NCBI GenBank assembly: GCA_964035775.1
Contig: OZ038314.1
Location: 16,968,505-17,032,504, forward strand
Direction: 5' to 3'
DNA length: 64,000 bases
From: Osedax frankpressi
Lineage: Eukaryota > Annelida > Polychaeta > Sabellida > Siboglinidae
Shown here: one piece after another, positions 39,001-51,100 of the stretch
Layout of the letters: every line of letters begins with the position of its first letter
Numbering within the stretch: position 1 is the stretch's first letter
Position numbers and translations under genes: made by a program
The notes under the pieces: generated by a model
Told to the model about the DNA's origin: nothing
Seen by the model: the letters and a program-made list of their open reading frames with translations, nothing else
Databases searched by the model: none

Positions 39001-40648
39001 CAGAGCCGTCTAACAGAACTTCGCAAGATAAGATATAACGAACGTTTATAAATTGAATTATTAAATATCATTTTTTACTTTTTAATATTAATTTGGTTTA
39101 GTGATTCCTAAATTAATTTATAAGTTTATAAATAATTACATTTTTATTATTTTCATATATTTATAATTACTGAATATAATAATTAAATTTAAATGTATAT
39201 TTCATTGCATATTAATATAAACATACATTTACTATATATTAATATTAACCATAATTTATTGCTTTATTACTTTTTATAGAAAATACTGTGAATAAAAAAA
39301 AGGCTGAAATTCAACAAAAGAATGAAAAATGGTATTTATATTTTTCTTATTTCTAAAATTATTTATTACTAATCTTCATCAACCCACTAAATATAAAATA
39401 CTTTACTAAAAACGGTGATTTCACTTCCCACTATTTCAATGATATTTAATGATATCTTTATGATGATATTTTTATATAAAATTAAATATGAATAAATTCT
39501 GCGTATAAAATACATTTTTTAATACCATTAATATTAATTAATATTATATTATTATAAACAATGAAATCATCTAAATTATTTGCAGCTTCATATGTCGATG
39601 GATTACGTAATAGATACCATTGTTTTACGCGGGCGATATGCGTTATTAATCGCTATTAATCGTTGTTTCGCCGTTCTCCCAGTGACGAGGAGATTCTGGC
39701 GTTAAAGTTTATTTCGGACATCACCAACGACGTCATCGACCGCGGCATATTCACCAACCGCGTGTTGAAGCAAGTATTCGCGCTCCACACGTCCAGCAAC
39801 AGGGGCAAGCTCTCCGAGGTTGGAGATCTACCGTGGCGTGATAAGTGGGGCGGGGGGGGGGACGAGTGCTAGGGTGAACTGTATGTTGATAATTCATTGA
39901 ACGATGAATGCGGCATTATCAAATGTATCGGAGGTAATGTATCTGTTCTAGTTCGTTGACTAATACTTTATTGTTATTTATTACTTACTAATGCGGGGTA
40001 GATATAGTGAAATTACATACGATCACCTGAGATCATATCATTGCAGTCGAAGATGAACGAACTACTCTCCAACCTCGAACACGACCTCGGTATACCTCCG
40101 GACGTAACTAAGAAGAGTAACGAGTACAAGCCGGTTACTCTACTCCACATCGAGGATTGTAAAGGTACGACGGCTCCCGTTATCGCTACTAGTATCACCC
40201 GTCCTATCTGTCCCAGCACCCGCACCCCATGCATACCCCACTCTTACCCTACCCGTACCCTACCCGTACCCTACCAGTACCCTACCGCACCCCATGCATA
40301 CCCCACTCTTACCCTACCCGCACCCACCCGCACCCACCCGTTCCCCACCAGCCCCCATTCGCACTCGATAACCTCTCCAGTTCATATTTATATTATCTAA
40401 GTAAAGATTATCTATATATTATATTATATTATGTATGCAAACAGAATTTTATTGAGGTGAATCATTTTATAGAAACAAAAGTGGAAAGCGAAGTAGAACA
40501 AGAAGAAGAAGAAGATATTTCCGAGAGCCGAGTACAAAGGAACTTATTGTTGCAAGATTTCCTGTCGGATTCCATTGACGAATCGGATTACAGTGCCCAC
40601 GAATCTTCCATTAAAGTTTCCAGCTTTTATAGTGAACTTAAGTTCTAG
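33026..40648 (+). CDS. SPATA7: Spermatogenesis-associated protein 7 homologue (5' end missing)
   Basis: Ciliary connecting-zone protein, in vertebrates needed for photoreceptor cilium organisation with RPGRIP1. Exons: 33026-33070, 33247-33336, 35372-35487, 37490-37661, 38250-38339, 38487-38595, 38871-39043, 39280-39331, 39683-39818, 40047-40164, 40473-40648 (stop). All junctions are GT/AG and phases agree. The product is at least 424 residues (human 599). Matches: GHMEIKSSAYAPTDSKL then SQHLVKDHMAAHYRKVVLAK (human LQLVKNHMAVHYNKILSAK); GGDLLQTHPHRFTEPKPF then TLKRGAKS (human SGDLLDKHSELFSNKQLPF, TLKTEAKS); DEEILALKFISDITNDVI then MNELLSNLEHDLG (human DEEELLYLSFIEDVTDEIL, HLLHVLKVDLG). The C-terminus is acidic (EVEQEEEEDISE). 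The initiator exon upstream of 33026 was not identified. Some acceptors are weak, notably 39280. Confidence 0.9.
33771..35305. repeat. 13-bp satellite (TTCTCATTAAATG)n in SPATA7 intron
   Basis: About 118 almost perfectly identical 13-bp units fill most of the intron 33337-35371. Only a handful of variants (TTATC, ATGATC, ATTATC) occur, mostly near the right end, which indicates recent expansion. Confidence 0.97.
35485..35566. repeat. 19-bp tandem copies of a SPATA7 5' splice site
   Basis: The junction ATG|GTCAGTTATG at 35487/35488 is followed by three further copies of the roughly 19-bp unit ATGGTCAGTTATGCAATTC, with two changes in the second copy, and then a partial ATGGCCAG. Confidence 0.85.
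35688..36133. repeat. 20-bp minisatellite (TTCACATACATCTTACACTG)n
   Basis: About 22 tandem 20-bp units in the SPATA7 intron 35488-37489, with single-base variants (TTAACA, ATATTACA). Confidence 0.96.
36170..36370. repeat. Diverged 20-bp repeat (TTTACACTATTTATATAAAA)
   Basis: About ten degenerate units with the same 20-bp period follow the preceding array and share its TTACACT core. It looks like an older, decayed extension of the same array. Confidence 0.8.
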
Positions 40649-41377
40649 ATAATCATTTAATTCAATTTATTATAATTAAACTTTTAATTAGCATTATATA
40701 AATTATTAAATATATAGTAATTACAAATTTTACAATCAATTTGACATATTTAGGGTTTTGTTGTTTCATTACAAATATTCTCAAAAATAATTCATAAATC
40801 ATTGCTAGAATGTCCGAAATATTCATTGATCTTCTTATATATATTTTTATTATACAAAGGATTTACGCAACAATGAGAAAATGATGAGTGAGAAGTTTTT
40901 TATGTCTAGTATTTTTGAACAAAAATTAAATTTTTTTTAAAAGTTCATTTTGTAAAATGATTAAAATAATAAAATGTACAATTTTATTTAAATTTATAAT
41001 TAGAATCTATATAAATAACAAAATTACATTATATAGATACAATATATCAAATATACATTATATAGATACAATATATCAAATATACAAACATCAAAATAAA
41101 TGCACTAACATTTTTAGAAGGATTCCTTCAATTAAATATCCATATCAATAATGCATTATCCAAACTATTTGTTATTCAAAATATATATAGATTGTATAAA
41201 TATCAGCAGATTTTAGTATTTTTGTACACCAATATTTTGCCTATAATTGTATAAATCTATTTTTAGATACACTGCAAACGCATATCCTCAAATGATTCAA
41301 AATATTATTTATTAATCCCGATATTATTTATCTCCTTTACATTGTTTTTATTAAAGATAAATTAGACTATATAATTA
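40649..41377. other. Short spacer SPATA7 to unknown gene
   Basis: AT-rich. Contains two tandem copies of a 29-bp unit beginning ATTATATAGATACAATATAT (about 41026-41084). No exon or clear promoter element recognised. Confidence 0.6.
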
Positions 41378-42694
41378 ATGAAATTACCACCGATATTACC
41401 ACCTCGACGATGTGTTCGCCGTGCCTTACCTCGCCACCGACGACAACCCACACAGCCAAGTGAACACACCACCAGTTGGCGCGACGACCCGTCCCCGTCC
41501 AATTACGGTTCCGACAGCGGGGCCGAGATTGGCAACGAAACGTTGGACTCGATGCCCGCGGGAAACCAACTCACGTTGTTCCAGGACCGCGCGAATACCA
41601 ACGTCGATATCGCTGCTACGTTCGGCTTGCGGACGAGGCCGTCCGGCAAAGGGTCAAAGGTAGAACGACCTCGAGCCATCTCCAGGCCATCGACGAAACC
41701 GCACTCTTCCGCGTTGTCCCCCGTCTCCTCTCGAAGCGCGGCGAAATCTCCGCGTACCGCCAAGAGCCGCAAAGAGCCTTCGTTGAATGACACCTTTTCG
41801 GTGAACTCTGACCTCTCCGACTCACCAACGCTTAAGAACAGGCGCGCCGACGACGATGATTTTACGGTAGCATCTTATTTATCGTCGGTTACAATAGATT
41901 CTAGGATTAGTGGCGCCAATACAAATTCGAAGTTTAGCCGCGCGAATTCTGTAAGTAGTCGCGCTCATTCGCGTACCGACTCTAGGAATGGCCACGCCCA
42001 CTCTCGAGCCGACTCTAAGAGTAGCCACGCCCACACTCGGAGTAGCCACGCCCACTCTCGCGCGGACACTAGGAGTAGCCACTCCCACTCGCGTACTGAT
42101 TCTAGGAGTAGCCAAGTCCACTCGCGAGATAACTCCAGGAGTAGACACGCCCACTCTCGCGCTGACTCTAAGAGTAGCCACGCCCATTCGCGAGATAACT
42201 CTGGAAGTAGCCACGCCCACTCGCGTGGTGATTCCAGGAGTAGCCACTCCCACTCGCCAGTTAACTCTAGAAGTAGTCACGCCCACTCGCGTACCGACTC
42301 TAAAATCAGTAGAGCACACTCTAGGGTTAGCCACACCCACTCGCGAGCGGACTCTACTAGTAGCCACGCCGACTCTAGCGATAACCACGCCCACTCTACA
42401 CCTCGCTCTCGATACTCTTCGCGACGTTCCTCACCAGCATCGAGCCACCACAACGCTGTGACCCCTACTAGGAAAACGCCGCCTAGCGGCCGTCGCAACA
42501 CACCGACGCCAGTTGGCGATAGACGTTCCGAATCCTCAATCGACGATATTACATCGCTCGCGAACGCATACGAAGAGGGTGAAAGGTCGGGCCCCGGTAC
42601 CCCTTTGCTGTCCAACCACCTGTTAAGCGCTAACGTCGTCGAACCTCTGCGGGAGAGTAACGACCTCTCCGAGCTGGAACAGGATACGTTCTAA
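41378..42694 (+). CDS. Unrecognised Ser/His/Arg-rich protein with an 11-residue repeat
   Basis: A single 438-codon open frame whose base composition (GC-balanced, much richer than its flanks) is that of the known exons nearby. I do not recognise the family. Residues 1-190 are Pro/Ser/Arg-rich (MKLPPILPPRRCVRRALPRH) with acidic patches. About residues 190-340 are some 13 tandem copies of an 11-residue unit of the type SKSSHAHSRAD, encoded by a 33-bp DNA repeat. The C-terminus is Ser-rich then acidic (SSIDDITSLANAYEEGE, NDLSELEQDTF). An in-frame TAA at 41372-41374 precedes the ATG, so a single-exon start at 41378 is plausible; a spliced 5' end cannot be excluded. It is tail-to-tail with SUZ12. 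Regular His spacing could bind metal, and RS/DS spacing could be phosphorylated; both are inference. Confidence 0.75.
   Translation: MKLPPILPPRRCVRRALPRHRRQPTQPSEHTTSWRDDPSPSNYGSDSGAEIGNETLDSMPAGNQLTLFQDRANTNVDIAATFGLRTRPSGKGSKVERPRAISRPSTKPHSSALSPVSSRSAAKSPRTAKSRKEPSLNDTFSVNSDLSDSPTLKNRRADDDDFTVASYLSSVTIDSRISGANTNSKFSRANSVSSRAHSRTDSRNGHAHSRADSKSSHAHTRSSHAHSRADTRSSHSHSRTDSRSSQVHSRDNSRSRHAHSRADSKSSHAHSRDNSGSSHAHSRGDSRSSHSHSPVNSRSSHAHSRTDSKISRAHSRVSHTHSRADSTSSHADSSDNHAHSTPRSRYSSRRSSPASSHHNAVTPTRKTPPSGRRNTPTPVGDRRSESSIDDITSLANAYEEGERSGPGTPLLSNHLLSANVVEPLRESNDLSELEQDTF
41950..42400. repeat. 33-bp coding minisatellite
   Basis: About 13 imperfect 33-bp units of the type AGTAGCCACGCCCACTCGCG followed by a variable GATAAC or GCTGAC block. 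The unit length keeps frame, so length changes would alter copy number of the 11-residue motif without frameshift. Confidence 0.88.
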
Positions 42695-42788
42695 CTTGAG
42701 GTCTAAAAGAGCTGTCCGCAAACCACCATCTTCATTGTATTATGCAAATTAAGTTTACAGAATATCTAAACAAATGTAAACAAACGTA

Positions 42789-42794
42789 AATAAA
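42789..42794 (+). terminator. Candidate poly(A) signal for the 41378-42694 gene
   Basis: Canonical AATAAA 95 bases past the stop codon. In such AT-rich DNA chance matches are common. Confidence 0.4.
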
Positions 42795-43178
42795 CACTTG
42801 CTCATGCGATTTATTATTTTTACATTCGAATATATATTTACATACTAACAATAGGAGTTATTTATACTTTACATACAAAATGATAAATATGTCCTGCAAA
42901 ATAATTTCATTTGTCAGTTTTCATTTTGGGGCTTAGAAAAAGAAAACTAATAATATATTGTTAAATATTAAGTTAAATTAATTCAAATTTTTAATATATT
43001 TTCTAACTATAAAATATATTTATATATATTAATATAACTTACTATTTAGTAAGAACATATGATTATTAAAATTCAATATTCTTTGATTATTACATTACTC
43101 ATTTACTATACAATATTAAAATAGAATTTAAAGTAGTATCGATACAATACTAAATAGAACTAAATCATTTGAAACTGC

Positions 43179-43184
43179 TTTATT
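43179..43184 (-). terminator. Candidate poly(A) signal for SUZ12
   Basis: AATAAA on the minus strand about 105 bases after the stop codon. Same caveat about chance matches. Confidence 0.4.
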
Positions 43185-43287
43185 AATAATTAAATTTAAA
43201 AATATTTTCCTGATACTTGTAACAATATAAAAAATAAAAAACAGTTGAAAAACTATTATCACATAGAGGATTATAATCTTATCGCAA

Positions 43288-45155
43288 TCAATTTAGACGT
43301 TTCCTTTTGCTCGAAACCCTATCGTTATTCATTGTAGCAGTTTTTAGCAAGATTGCAGGGTTGCCCGGGGGACCGGATGGTTTCTCGCATTTGCAGAATA
43401 CCGGAGGAATAGGTGGATTGGTTTCGCAGTAATCGTGAAACTCCTTGACCAACTTCTCGGTCTCCGAATCCATTTCCGCGCCGTCGTCTTCGTCCCAGTT
43501 CATTTCGGCAACTTCGTCGGTTTGCAGGAGTTCTCGCAATTTAAGAGGATCGTTTAGGAAGGCGAGTTCAGATTTCGCGGATGCATCTTCAACTGCCTCC
43601 TCGTCCTCGTCCTTCCTCACCTCCTCGTTGTCTACGAGGTCTTCCGGAACCGGGTTTTCGACACCGGACCCCAAACCGACGTCGCAAACGACGTCTCCCT
43701 CGCAGCCGTCGTCCCCGTCGGAGTCGGACGTCATATCCGCGCCGTCGCTGTAGTACGTCGAATACCCGTTGAGGTCGCTTCGACAGTCGCTGACGTATTC
43801 GCCGAAGTCGGAGCTGTAAGCCTCGACGGAGTCGAAGCGATGTCGAAATACGGCGGTGTAGTACTTCGAACGGGCGGCGTAGCTGGTGGAACACTCTCGG
43901 CGAGACGCGGACCTAGTAGGGGCGGGGCTTGCGGGGGCGGGGCGTGCGGGTGTACGGGGAGAGGTGGTCGCTGGCGCTACGACTTCGGGGTTCGGCGCCG
44001 GGGACGCCGACGGAAGCGTCGAAGGAGTTGGAGCCGGAGGTACAACGAGGGATCTCGCGGACGGAGCCTGGAACGTCGTCTCCGTTGTCTTGAACGGCAC
44101 CGGAGGTGTTTCGCAAATGGTTGTGGACAGCGCAGAAGCTGTAGCCTCCTCCTTGACCGATTCGTCGTCGGTCATTTGGAAACCGAATACTTCGGCCACG
44201 ATGAGTTTGGCGATGAGTATGGTATCTCTCTCGTATTGACCATTTGACAAAGATTCAATGATTTTCTGATTAGTAATAACGCTCAACACTTTGCTAGATC
44301 CCTTTTTATAATCGCCATTACAAAAACTATGTTGACTTGACTTTTTAGAATATTTAGAGTTTTTTTTACTTTTATTTGCATGTTTTACTTTCTTTTTACC
44401 GACACTGGTCAGATTTACTTTCTTTTTACTGACACTGGTCAGATTTACATTCTTTTTACTGACACCGATGTTTTTTGGCTTATCATTACATAAATTAGAA
44501 TGTATCGATTTCTTTTTACTGACGCTGTTAAGTTCCAATTCTTCATTTCTGATAAGATTATTTTTGGATTTTTCTTTATCGGTGCTTATTTGTTTTGTCT
44601 TATCAATATTGCAATTTTTGGACTTTTCTTTACCGGCAGCGGTTTGTTTCGAGTTTTCTTTAACAACGCTCGTTAGTTTAGGCGTACGATTCATTATCTT
44701 GCTATGTTTTGCCTGTTCACTACTTACAGTCGCGTGTTTTTCTTTACGGAAACTCTTTCGTTCCGACTTGCCGCGAGCTTTCGACTCGTCGGGGACGACG
44801 GTCGCAGACTTGACAGGTTTGTTTTCGACGGCGGAGAGAGATCCTTCGACGGCATCGGGTTGCGTCGACGGAGTTCCGTCGACAGTCGATTTGAGTTGAA
44901 CGCAGGTTCGCAGCGAACGTCGTTCGCCGACGCGGGGCGGAGCTTTTCTGACGCGCTTGGTCGGAGGTTTCGACGCAGGCCCTCCGGCGCCGCCAGAGGT
45001 CGCGGTCTTCGCGTAATCCGATTGGCTGACGTAGTCCGCCCAGCCGTTATTGCCGGTGAAGGTATGCTTCCAAGGGCGTTGTTGTCGCCGCCGTCTCTTG
45101 TACATGTTGTGGTAGAGCAGCATTGCGTTCACGATGCACTCATCGCTCACCAGGT
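43288..45155 (-). CDS. SUZ12: SUZ12 terminal exon: end of VEFS region plus ~600-residue tail
   Basis: A single uninterrupted 622-codon exon joins in phase to the VEFS box. After NLVSDECIVNAM it is KRRRRQQRPWKHTF, then a Lys-rich region with three tandem 10-residue units (SVSKKKVNLT type, DNA about 44398-44470), then a Pro/Ala/Ser-rich linker (VVPPAPTPSTLPSASPAP). It continues into a Tyr/Ser/Asp region, a strongly acidic stretch (RKDEDEEAVED, NWDEDDGAEMDSETEK), a short CKCEKP, and a basic end KRKRLN resembling a nuclear signal. Human SUZ12 has only about 75 residues after the same point; the fly protein also has a long tail, so extension itself is not unique. No known domain recognised in the tail. 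Confidence 0.9.
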
Positions 45156-48100
45156 CTGCGGTGGTTGGTAATGTCGGTATTAAAGATGGCCGGGTTTTCG
45201 AAAGAAAGGAAATATTTGCAGTATATATTATTTCCGGTATTTTTACGTACGAGCTAATCAATATATCCGCTACACAATTTCCTATCGGATACATACAAAT
45301 ACAACACGAAAGCCGTAAAAGTTTGCATTAATCTTTAAAAAAATGAATATAAAAAAATCCTAACCATATCATGCAATCTAGTTACACTAACTGAAATCAA
45401 ACATATTGCAGAAGTGTAGAATGAGGTTACGTTCCAAGCGACGTGATTTAATGAAATGTCCGTGTTCTTTAATGAAATCTATACAGGCCCTCGGAGCACT
45501 CTTCATGCCCAGGTACCTGCAAAGATCATAATGGTGATTCTACATTAGCCTCCGGACTATCCCAAAATAATAAATTATACAGCAACTTATATTTATAATA
45601 ACTTTTGATATATTGATTATTTTAAATAAAAATAAAGATCACTACGAGTATTGTATTTTCTGAAACTATTACGATTTATGTACAATGTACATTGTACACA
45701 CCTAACCAAAGTAATTAATTATGAAAAGTAGTATTAAATCAATTTGATTACAAAAAAAATACATTCAAATTTATGTGTATGATATGTATATGTAATATAT
45801 GTATTTTATATTGCTTTTGAATATAAAATATGATATTGTGTCATTTTTAGTAATCTTTAAAATATATATTAGTTTTATATTCATAATATTTACAGTTTTT
45901 TTTATAAACTATTTTACGAGTTATCAAATTCTTAAATTTATTTGAAAGACTAGTTTTGTTACAAGATACAAAATAATGATCACAATAGCAATGAAACCAC
46001 TTGAGAAAATTTGAATCCAAATTTAGGAGCTAAAGAATATATTAAAAGCTTTCCATATTAAGCTTAGAAAGAGATCGCAATTAATTAAAAGAAATCTGAC
46101 TATTTTAACTAGATGCTTGTGTTATGTATGTAATGTTGCTTACACAATTATAAAACAAGAGAAAACATCATATGCCCATAATTGTAATGTTATTTTGAAA
46201 AATATAATTTACTTCGGGTAATTTTCAGGTAAAAGTACAAAACAATCAATAAATAGAATAACTTACTGATACATAAAATGGAGTGAGTATAAACTATATT
46301 AATACTACTTGCTATGTCCGCAGAATTTGATACAATTAATGCATAATATAATGATGTCACGTCTATAGAGATAATACGAGACTATGTATTAGAGTCATAA
46401 ATAAATAACAACACATACATTATAAATACTAAACAATGTTCCAAATGATTCTATACTATTTACTCTACTTTAAATAACATATATTACCGATTTAATACAT
46501 ATTAGATTTTGATATATTCAAGAAATATCCACACTGATATCTATACATAATCCCGTTCATATTAAGAAGATTAACAAGTAGGTGTATGCAGAAGTAGTAT
46601 GCATTAAATAGGAACTACATCATGATACAACTACAAACTTATCAGCTCAGCTTAATGAATATATTCTATATATAATTAATGGCTTAATATCAGTTTATTA
46701 TGCATCGACTACGTAAAAACGAAAATAATTACTTTCCATATCTTAGACAATGAGTATTATTGTTAAACGGCGTAACAAAATTAATGTTGGCAGTGCATTA
46801 TTCAAATATTAGATGTGGTAAAAAAATCTTGATTTCCCTACATATATCACATTGTAATATATATCACCATTGTACCATTATAAGCAAAATATTATTATTA
46901 TTCAAATTATAAGCAAACTATTATTTTAGATAATTTGTATCTATTTTTTTCTTTCCTCATTTTATGTTTCCCATTTTTGTATTTAACATTTAAATTATGA
47001 TTAAAAAAATGTATAATAATAATAAATAAATAAAAATTGTAATATTTAAAGAAATAGTTAATTTTTTACTTTTTATAAACTTTTATTTGTTAATTATATA
47101 TTGTTAATATGTTATAAAAATATTATTTACCCAAAATTTATAACTTCTCAACTAAATTGTTTAATAGAAATTGTAGAAATTATAGAAATTTAATAGCATA
47201 TGTTTACTTAAATATTATTTAAAATCATTTTAAAATGTCCGTTAACAAAAATATAAATTGAATAGTTAATTTATACATCTATTAACTTGTGTTTGTTGAC
47301 ATGTTTATTCCAGACTTTCATCATTTCTTTCTCACAATTATTGATATCGGTATAATCGTCAATCATCTACGTGTTATATCAGTTATTAAGTTATTAAGTA
47401 TAGAGTATCATTAATATAATTATAAAATATTAACCCGAAAAATTCCTAGATATTGACATTTCGAGGGTAAAATTATTAAAAAGTAGTTACAAAATCTATT
47501 TATAGATTGAATGAACCCTATTAATTAAATGAACCCTATTAATTAAAATGAACCCTATTAATGCGTTCATCTTGCCAATTACAATTGTCATCCATTTCAC
47601 AGACTTTCTCCAACTCTGCAACTTTGATTGGTTGACAGGTGATGGCACTGTAATATATTCTGTAGAAGAAAGAGTTAGGGTTTAAAAGAGCTGTAGAGGG
47701 AATTTAGCGTTATGGGGAGTTTGTATAGGTGGGTGTAGTTTGATGCGAGACTGTTGCATGGAGTATAAGGATAGGTATTGAAGAGGTATACGCTATCTCT
47801 TATTCTAACCTCCTGTGTCCAGTCCTGTATCTATTCGTAATGGGCATTTCTTCGGTGGTCAAAAGTTGTCTGAGGCAATCGGCCATTGTTTGATTTTGTC
47901 TGAAAATTTCATATATTTACATTTTCAAAACAAATAATAAAATAACTTTAATATTTCTAGAAATAATTGTACTCAAAACTGATTGTAATAATGACTATTC
48001 AACTGACCACTACACCGACCACTATACCAACTGACCATTACACCTACTAACCACTACACCAACTGACTGCTACACCAACTGACCGCAACAATAACTGACC

Positions 48101-51100
48101 TCAACACTAACTGAATGCTACACCAACTGAATGCTACACCAACTGACCGCTACACCAACTGACCGCAACACCAACTGACCGCAACAATAACTGACCTCAA
48201 CACCAACTGAACGCTACACCAACTGACCGCTACACCAACTGACCTCAACACCAACTGAACGCTACAATAACTGACCACTACACTAACTGACCGCTACACC
48301 AACTGACAGTAAGACCAACCTATAAGTGATGATTTCAGTGTGAGTGTTACGAAGGGTGGGTAATCTATCCGTGTTCGCTAGTTCTTCATCGTCGGAGTCC
48401 AGCCAATAGCGGAGGGGTTCGTGGTAGGCGAGTCCGTGGGTGTGAGCGAGATGGGGGGCCCCTTCATAGCTGCCGTCGTAAGTACCACTCAATGAGATGT
48501 CGATGTGTCGGTAGTCGGTGGTGTTGTAGGTGTGGCGGTACTCTTGGGGCTGGAGAGCGATGGGGTTAAGTGGGACCGCTGCTGGAACTACGGGGGCCAT
48601 GAGATGGGGGCGTTAGGTGTTCATGGTGATTGGGGTAGAATCGGGGTTGAAGGAGTTGGTATGCTCCTAGAGATGGAGGGGTCGGTGGGTACTGGTGGGG
48701 TCGGTGGGTACTGGAGGGGTTGGTGGGTACTGGGGGGGTCGGTGGGTACTGGTGGGGTTGGTGGGGGCTAGATGTACTGGCATGCTATGGAACTTTACTA
48801 CTACACAGTCCCTAAAGAATATACAGGACGATGGGAGATTTCAAAGGAGGTGCTGGTCGTGTGATGATGGAGTAATGGGAGTAGAGGAAAACTAGTGATT
48901 TAGAAGTTAACACGATGATGTAAGTGATAAAGGGCGTGCAAACAGTAATAGATAAGGGATACATAACTAATGTGAGGGGAAATAGATAATTCTAAAAATA
49001 GACTAAATGATGTTATAACAGTATTGATAAGTGATTGTATCCAGGTTGGACCGGATACTAGATCTACGGGGGTCACGTCGATGGGGCATAAGGCGAGACA
49101 GCGTCGTGGCGGAATGGGGCAACGGGATTGGAGTTACCGTTTCGTGGAAGGAGAAACGGGGATGACAGGTCTTGAGGTGACCAAGAGTGGCGGAGGCGGA
49201 CTTCAATCGCAGGTAACAGATGGGGCAAGCTCCGTTGGTAACGTGGGTGTAGCAATTGTGTCGCGGTAGACTGCATACAATACGATATGCCATGTTAAAA
49301 ACTGCACTTACATCTTGATTGTCATCTGTAGGGGTGAGGAGCGGGAGTAATGAGTGGGGGGTGAGGATTGGGGGTGAGAAGTGGGGGTGAGAAGTGGGAG
49401 TGAGATGTGTGGGTGAGAAGTGGGGGTGAGAAGTATGGGTGAGAGAGGTGAGGAGTGGGGGTGAGGAGTGTAGGTGAGCAGTGGGAGTGAGAAGTATGGA
49501 TGAGAAGTGGGGGTGAGAAGTGTGGATGAGAGGAGTGAGAAGTGGGGGTGAGGAGTGTAGGTGAGCAGTGGGAGTGAGAAGTGTGGATGAGAGGGGTGAG
49601 ACGTGGGGGGTGAGACGTGGGGGGTGAGGAGTGTGAGTGAGAGGTAGGGGTGAGAAGTGGTAGTGAGGAGTGGGAGTGAGAAGTGTGGGTGAGAGGGGTT
49701 AGGAGTGGGGGGTGAGAAGTGTGGGTGATAAGTGTGGATGAGAGGGGTGAGAAGTGGGGGTAAGGAGTGGGGGTAAGGAGTGGGGGTAAGGAGTGTGGGT
49801 GAGGATTTGGGGTGAGAGGGGTGAGGAGTGAAAAGTGTGGGTAAGAAGTGGAGGTGAGAAGCGGTTGTGAGGAGTGGGGGCAAACAATTTGAATGAGAAG
49901 TGGGGAAAGGGTAGAGAAATGAGGATTAGAACCATGCATGAAATGTAGTCCATTTTTAACTTTAAATAAATATCTATATAATATGAACTCTGGAGTTAAA
50001 ATGTATGGGTATGGGGAGTATGGTTATGAGGGGTAAATGTAGGGGGAGTAGGTTAAATAGGAGTAGAAGTATGAGGAGTAAGGTAAAGTATAACATGATT
50101 TGTAATTACAAATGTATAATATATTATATAGGTTTTCTACTATTTATATGTTATATTATAGGATTAGTAATTGTTATTAGATGCATCTCTAATATTTATA
50201 TATCTATTGTTTTCAGATGCATCTCTAATATACATATATATCTATTGTTATTAGATGCATATCTAATATATAAATATCTATTGTTGTCAGATGCATCTCT
50301 AATATATTTTTATATTATAGTACATCTGTAAATAATGAAATAATTTACTATATCCATTAATTGTATTGATAAACATATTTATAATAATTGATATTTAATA
50401 AACCATTGATTTGATATTTCTCTAGAATTGAGAGTCTATTCAATAATGGTTCAGGGTCTTTATTCTGCCATTTAGCATCAATGCTGATAAATTTATCACC
50501 GAATATGGTATTGTGACCTTTCTGCATACGAATGCATAAATAAGGTTAGACAGCCGGTAATTGCGGTAATAGACTACATAAAATTCAGTAGTTACTAAAT
50601 ATATTAATATTCGTAAAATCAGAATTAAATAATAGACAATAGACAATAGACATACAAAACAAAACCAGAATTATTATATCAAAAAAGATAATATCATAAA
50701 CAATATTTCAAATATACTTTATTTATAAATTACTAATATCTACCTATACATATGCAAACTCACAAACACAAACACACAAACAAACAGACAAACACAAACA
50801 CACAAACAGACGTGCCACCAACTGAAGTACTAACCGACGGGGCTATGTCAGACATTCCCTTTTTTGTGCGGGTTCTGTAACCTTTAAACCTGCGAGTCAT
50901 CTGAAGATCGTACTCACCGGCCAAAAGGTCACAGGTTAAATCCTCGCCGATAACACCAACTATGACCTCGAAGGCTGAGACCGCAATTTTACTGGAATCT
51001 AGTTGCAAGAAAGATAATTGTTTAGTTTAATTGAGAGAAAATAATTATAATAATTATTTATTAAATCTATAGATTAGAACTTAGATAGATCCAAAATCGA

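Larger units (their letters stand above)
42695..43287. other. Tail-to-tail spacer with two candidate polyadenylation signals
   Basis: AT-rich gap between the converging stop codons. AATAAA at 42789-42794 on the plus strand lies 95 bases after the stop of the unknown gene. TTTATT at 43179-43184 is AATAAA on the minus strand, about 105 bases after the SUZ12 stop. Confidence 0.55.

Noticed and set aside
41503-42615. Several open frames on both strands over the Ser/His-rich gene
   Set aside because: Frame shadows of the 438-codon frame; the minus-strand Val-Gly-Val-Ala frames mirror the 33-bp repeat.
43445-45171. Plus-strand open frames opposite the SUZ12 terminal exon
   Set aside because: Complements of the real coding exon with low-complexity composition.
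49308-49953. Pro/His/Ser/Thr-rich minus-strand frames of up to 205 codons
   Set aside because: They cover the pyrimidine minisatellite upstream of the SUZ12 zinc-finger exon; reading is repeat-driven.
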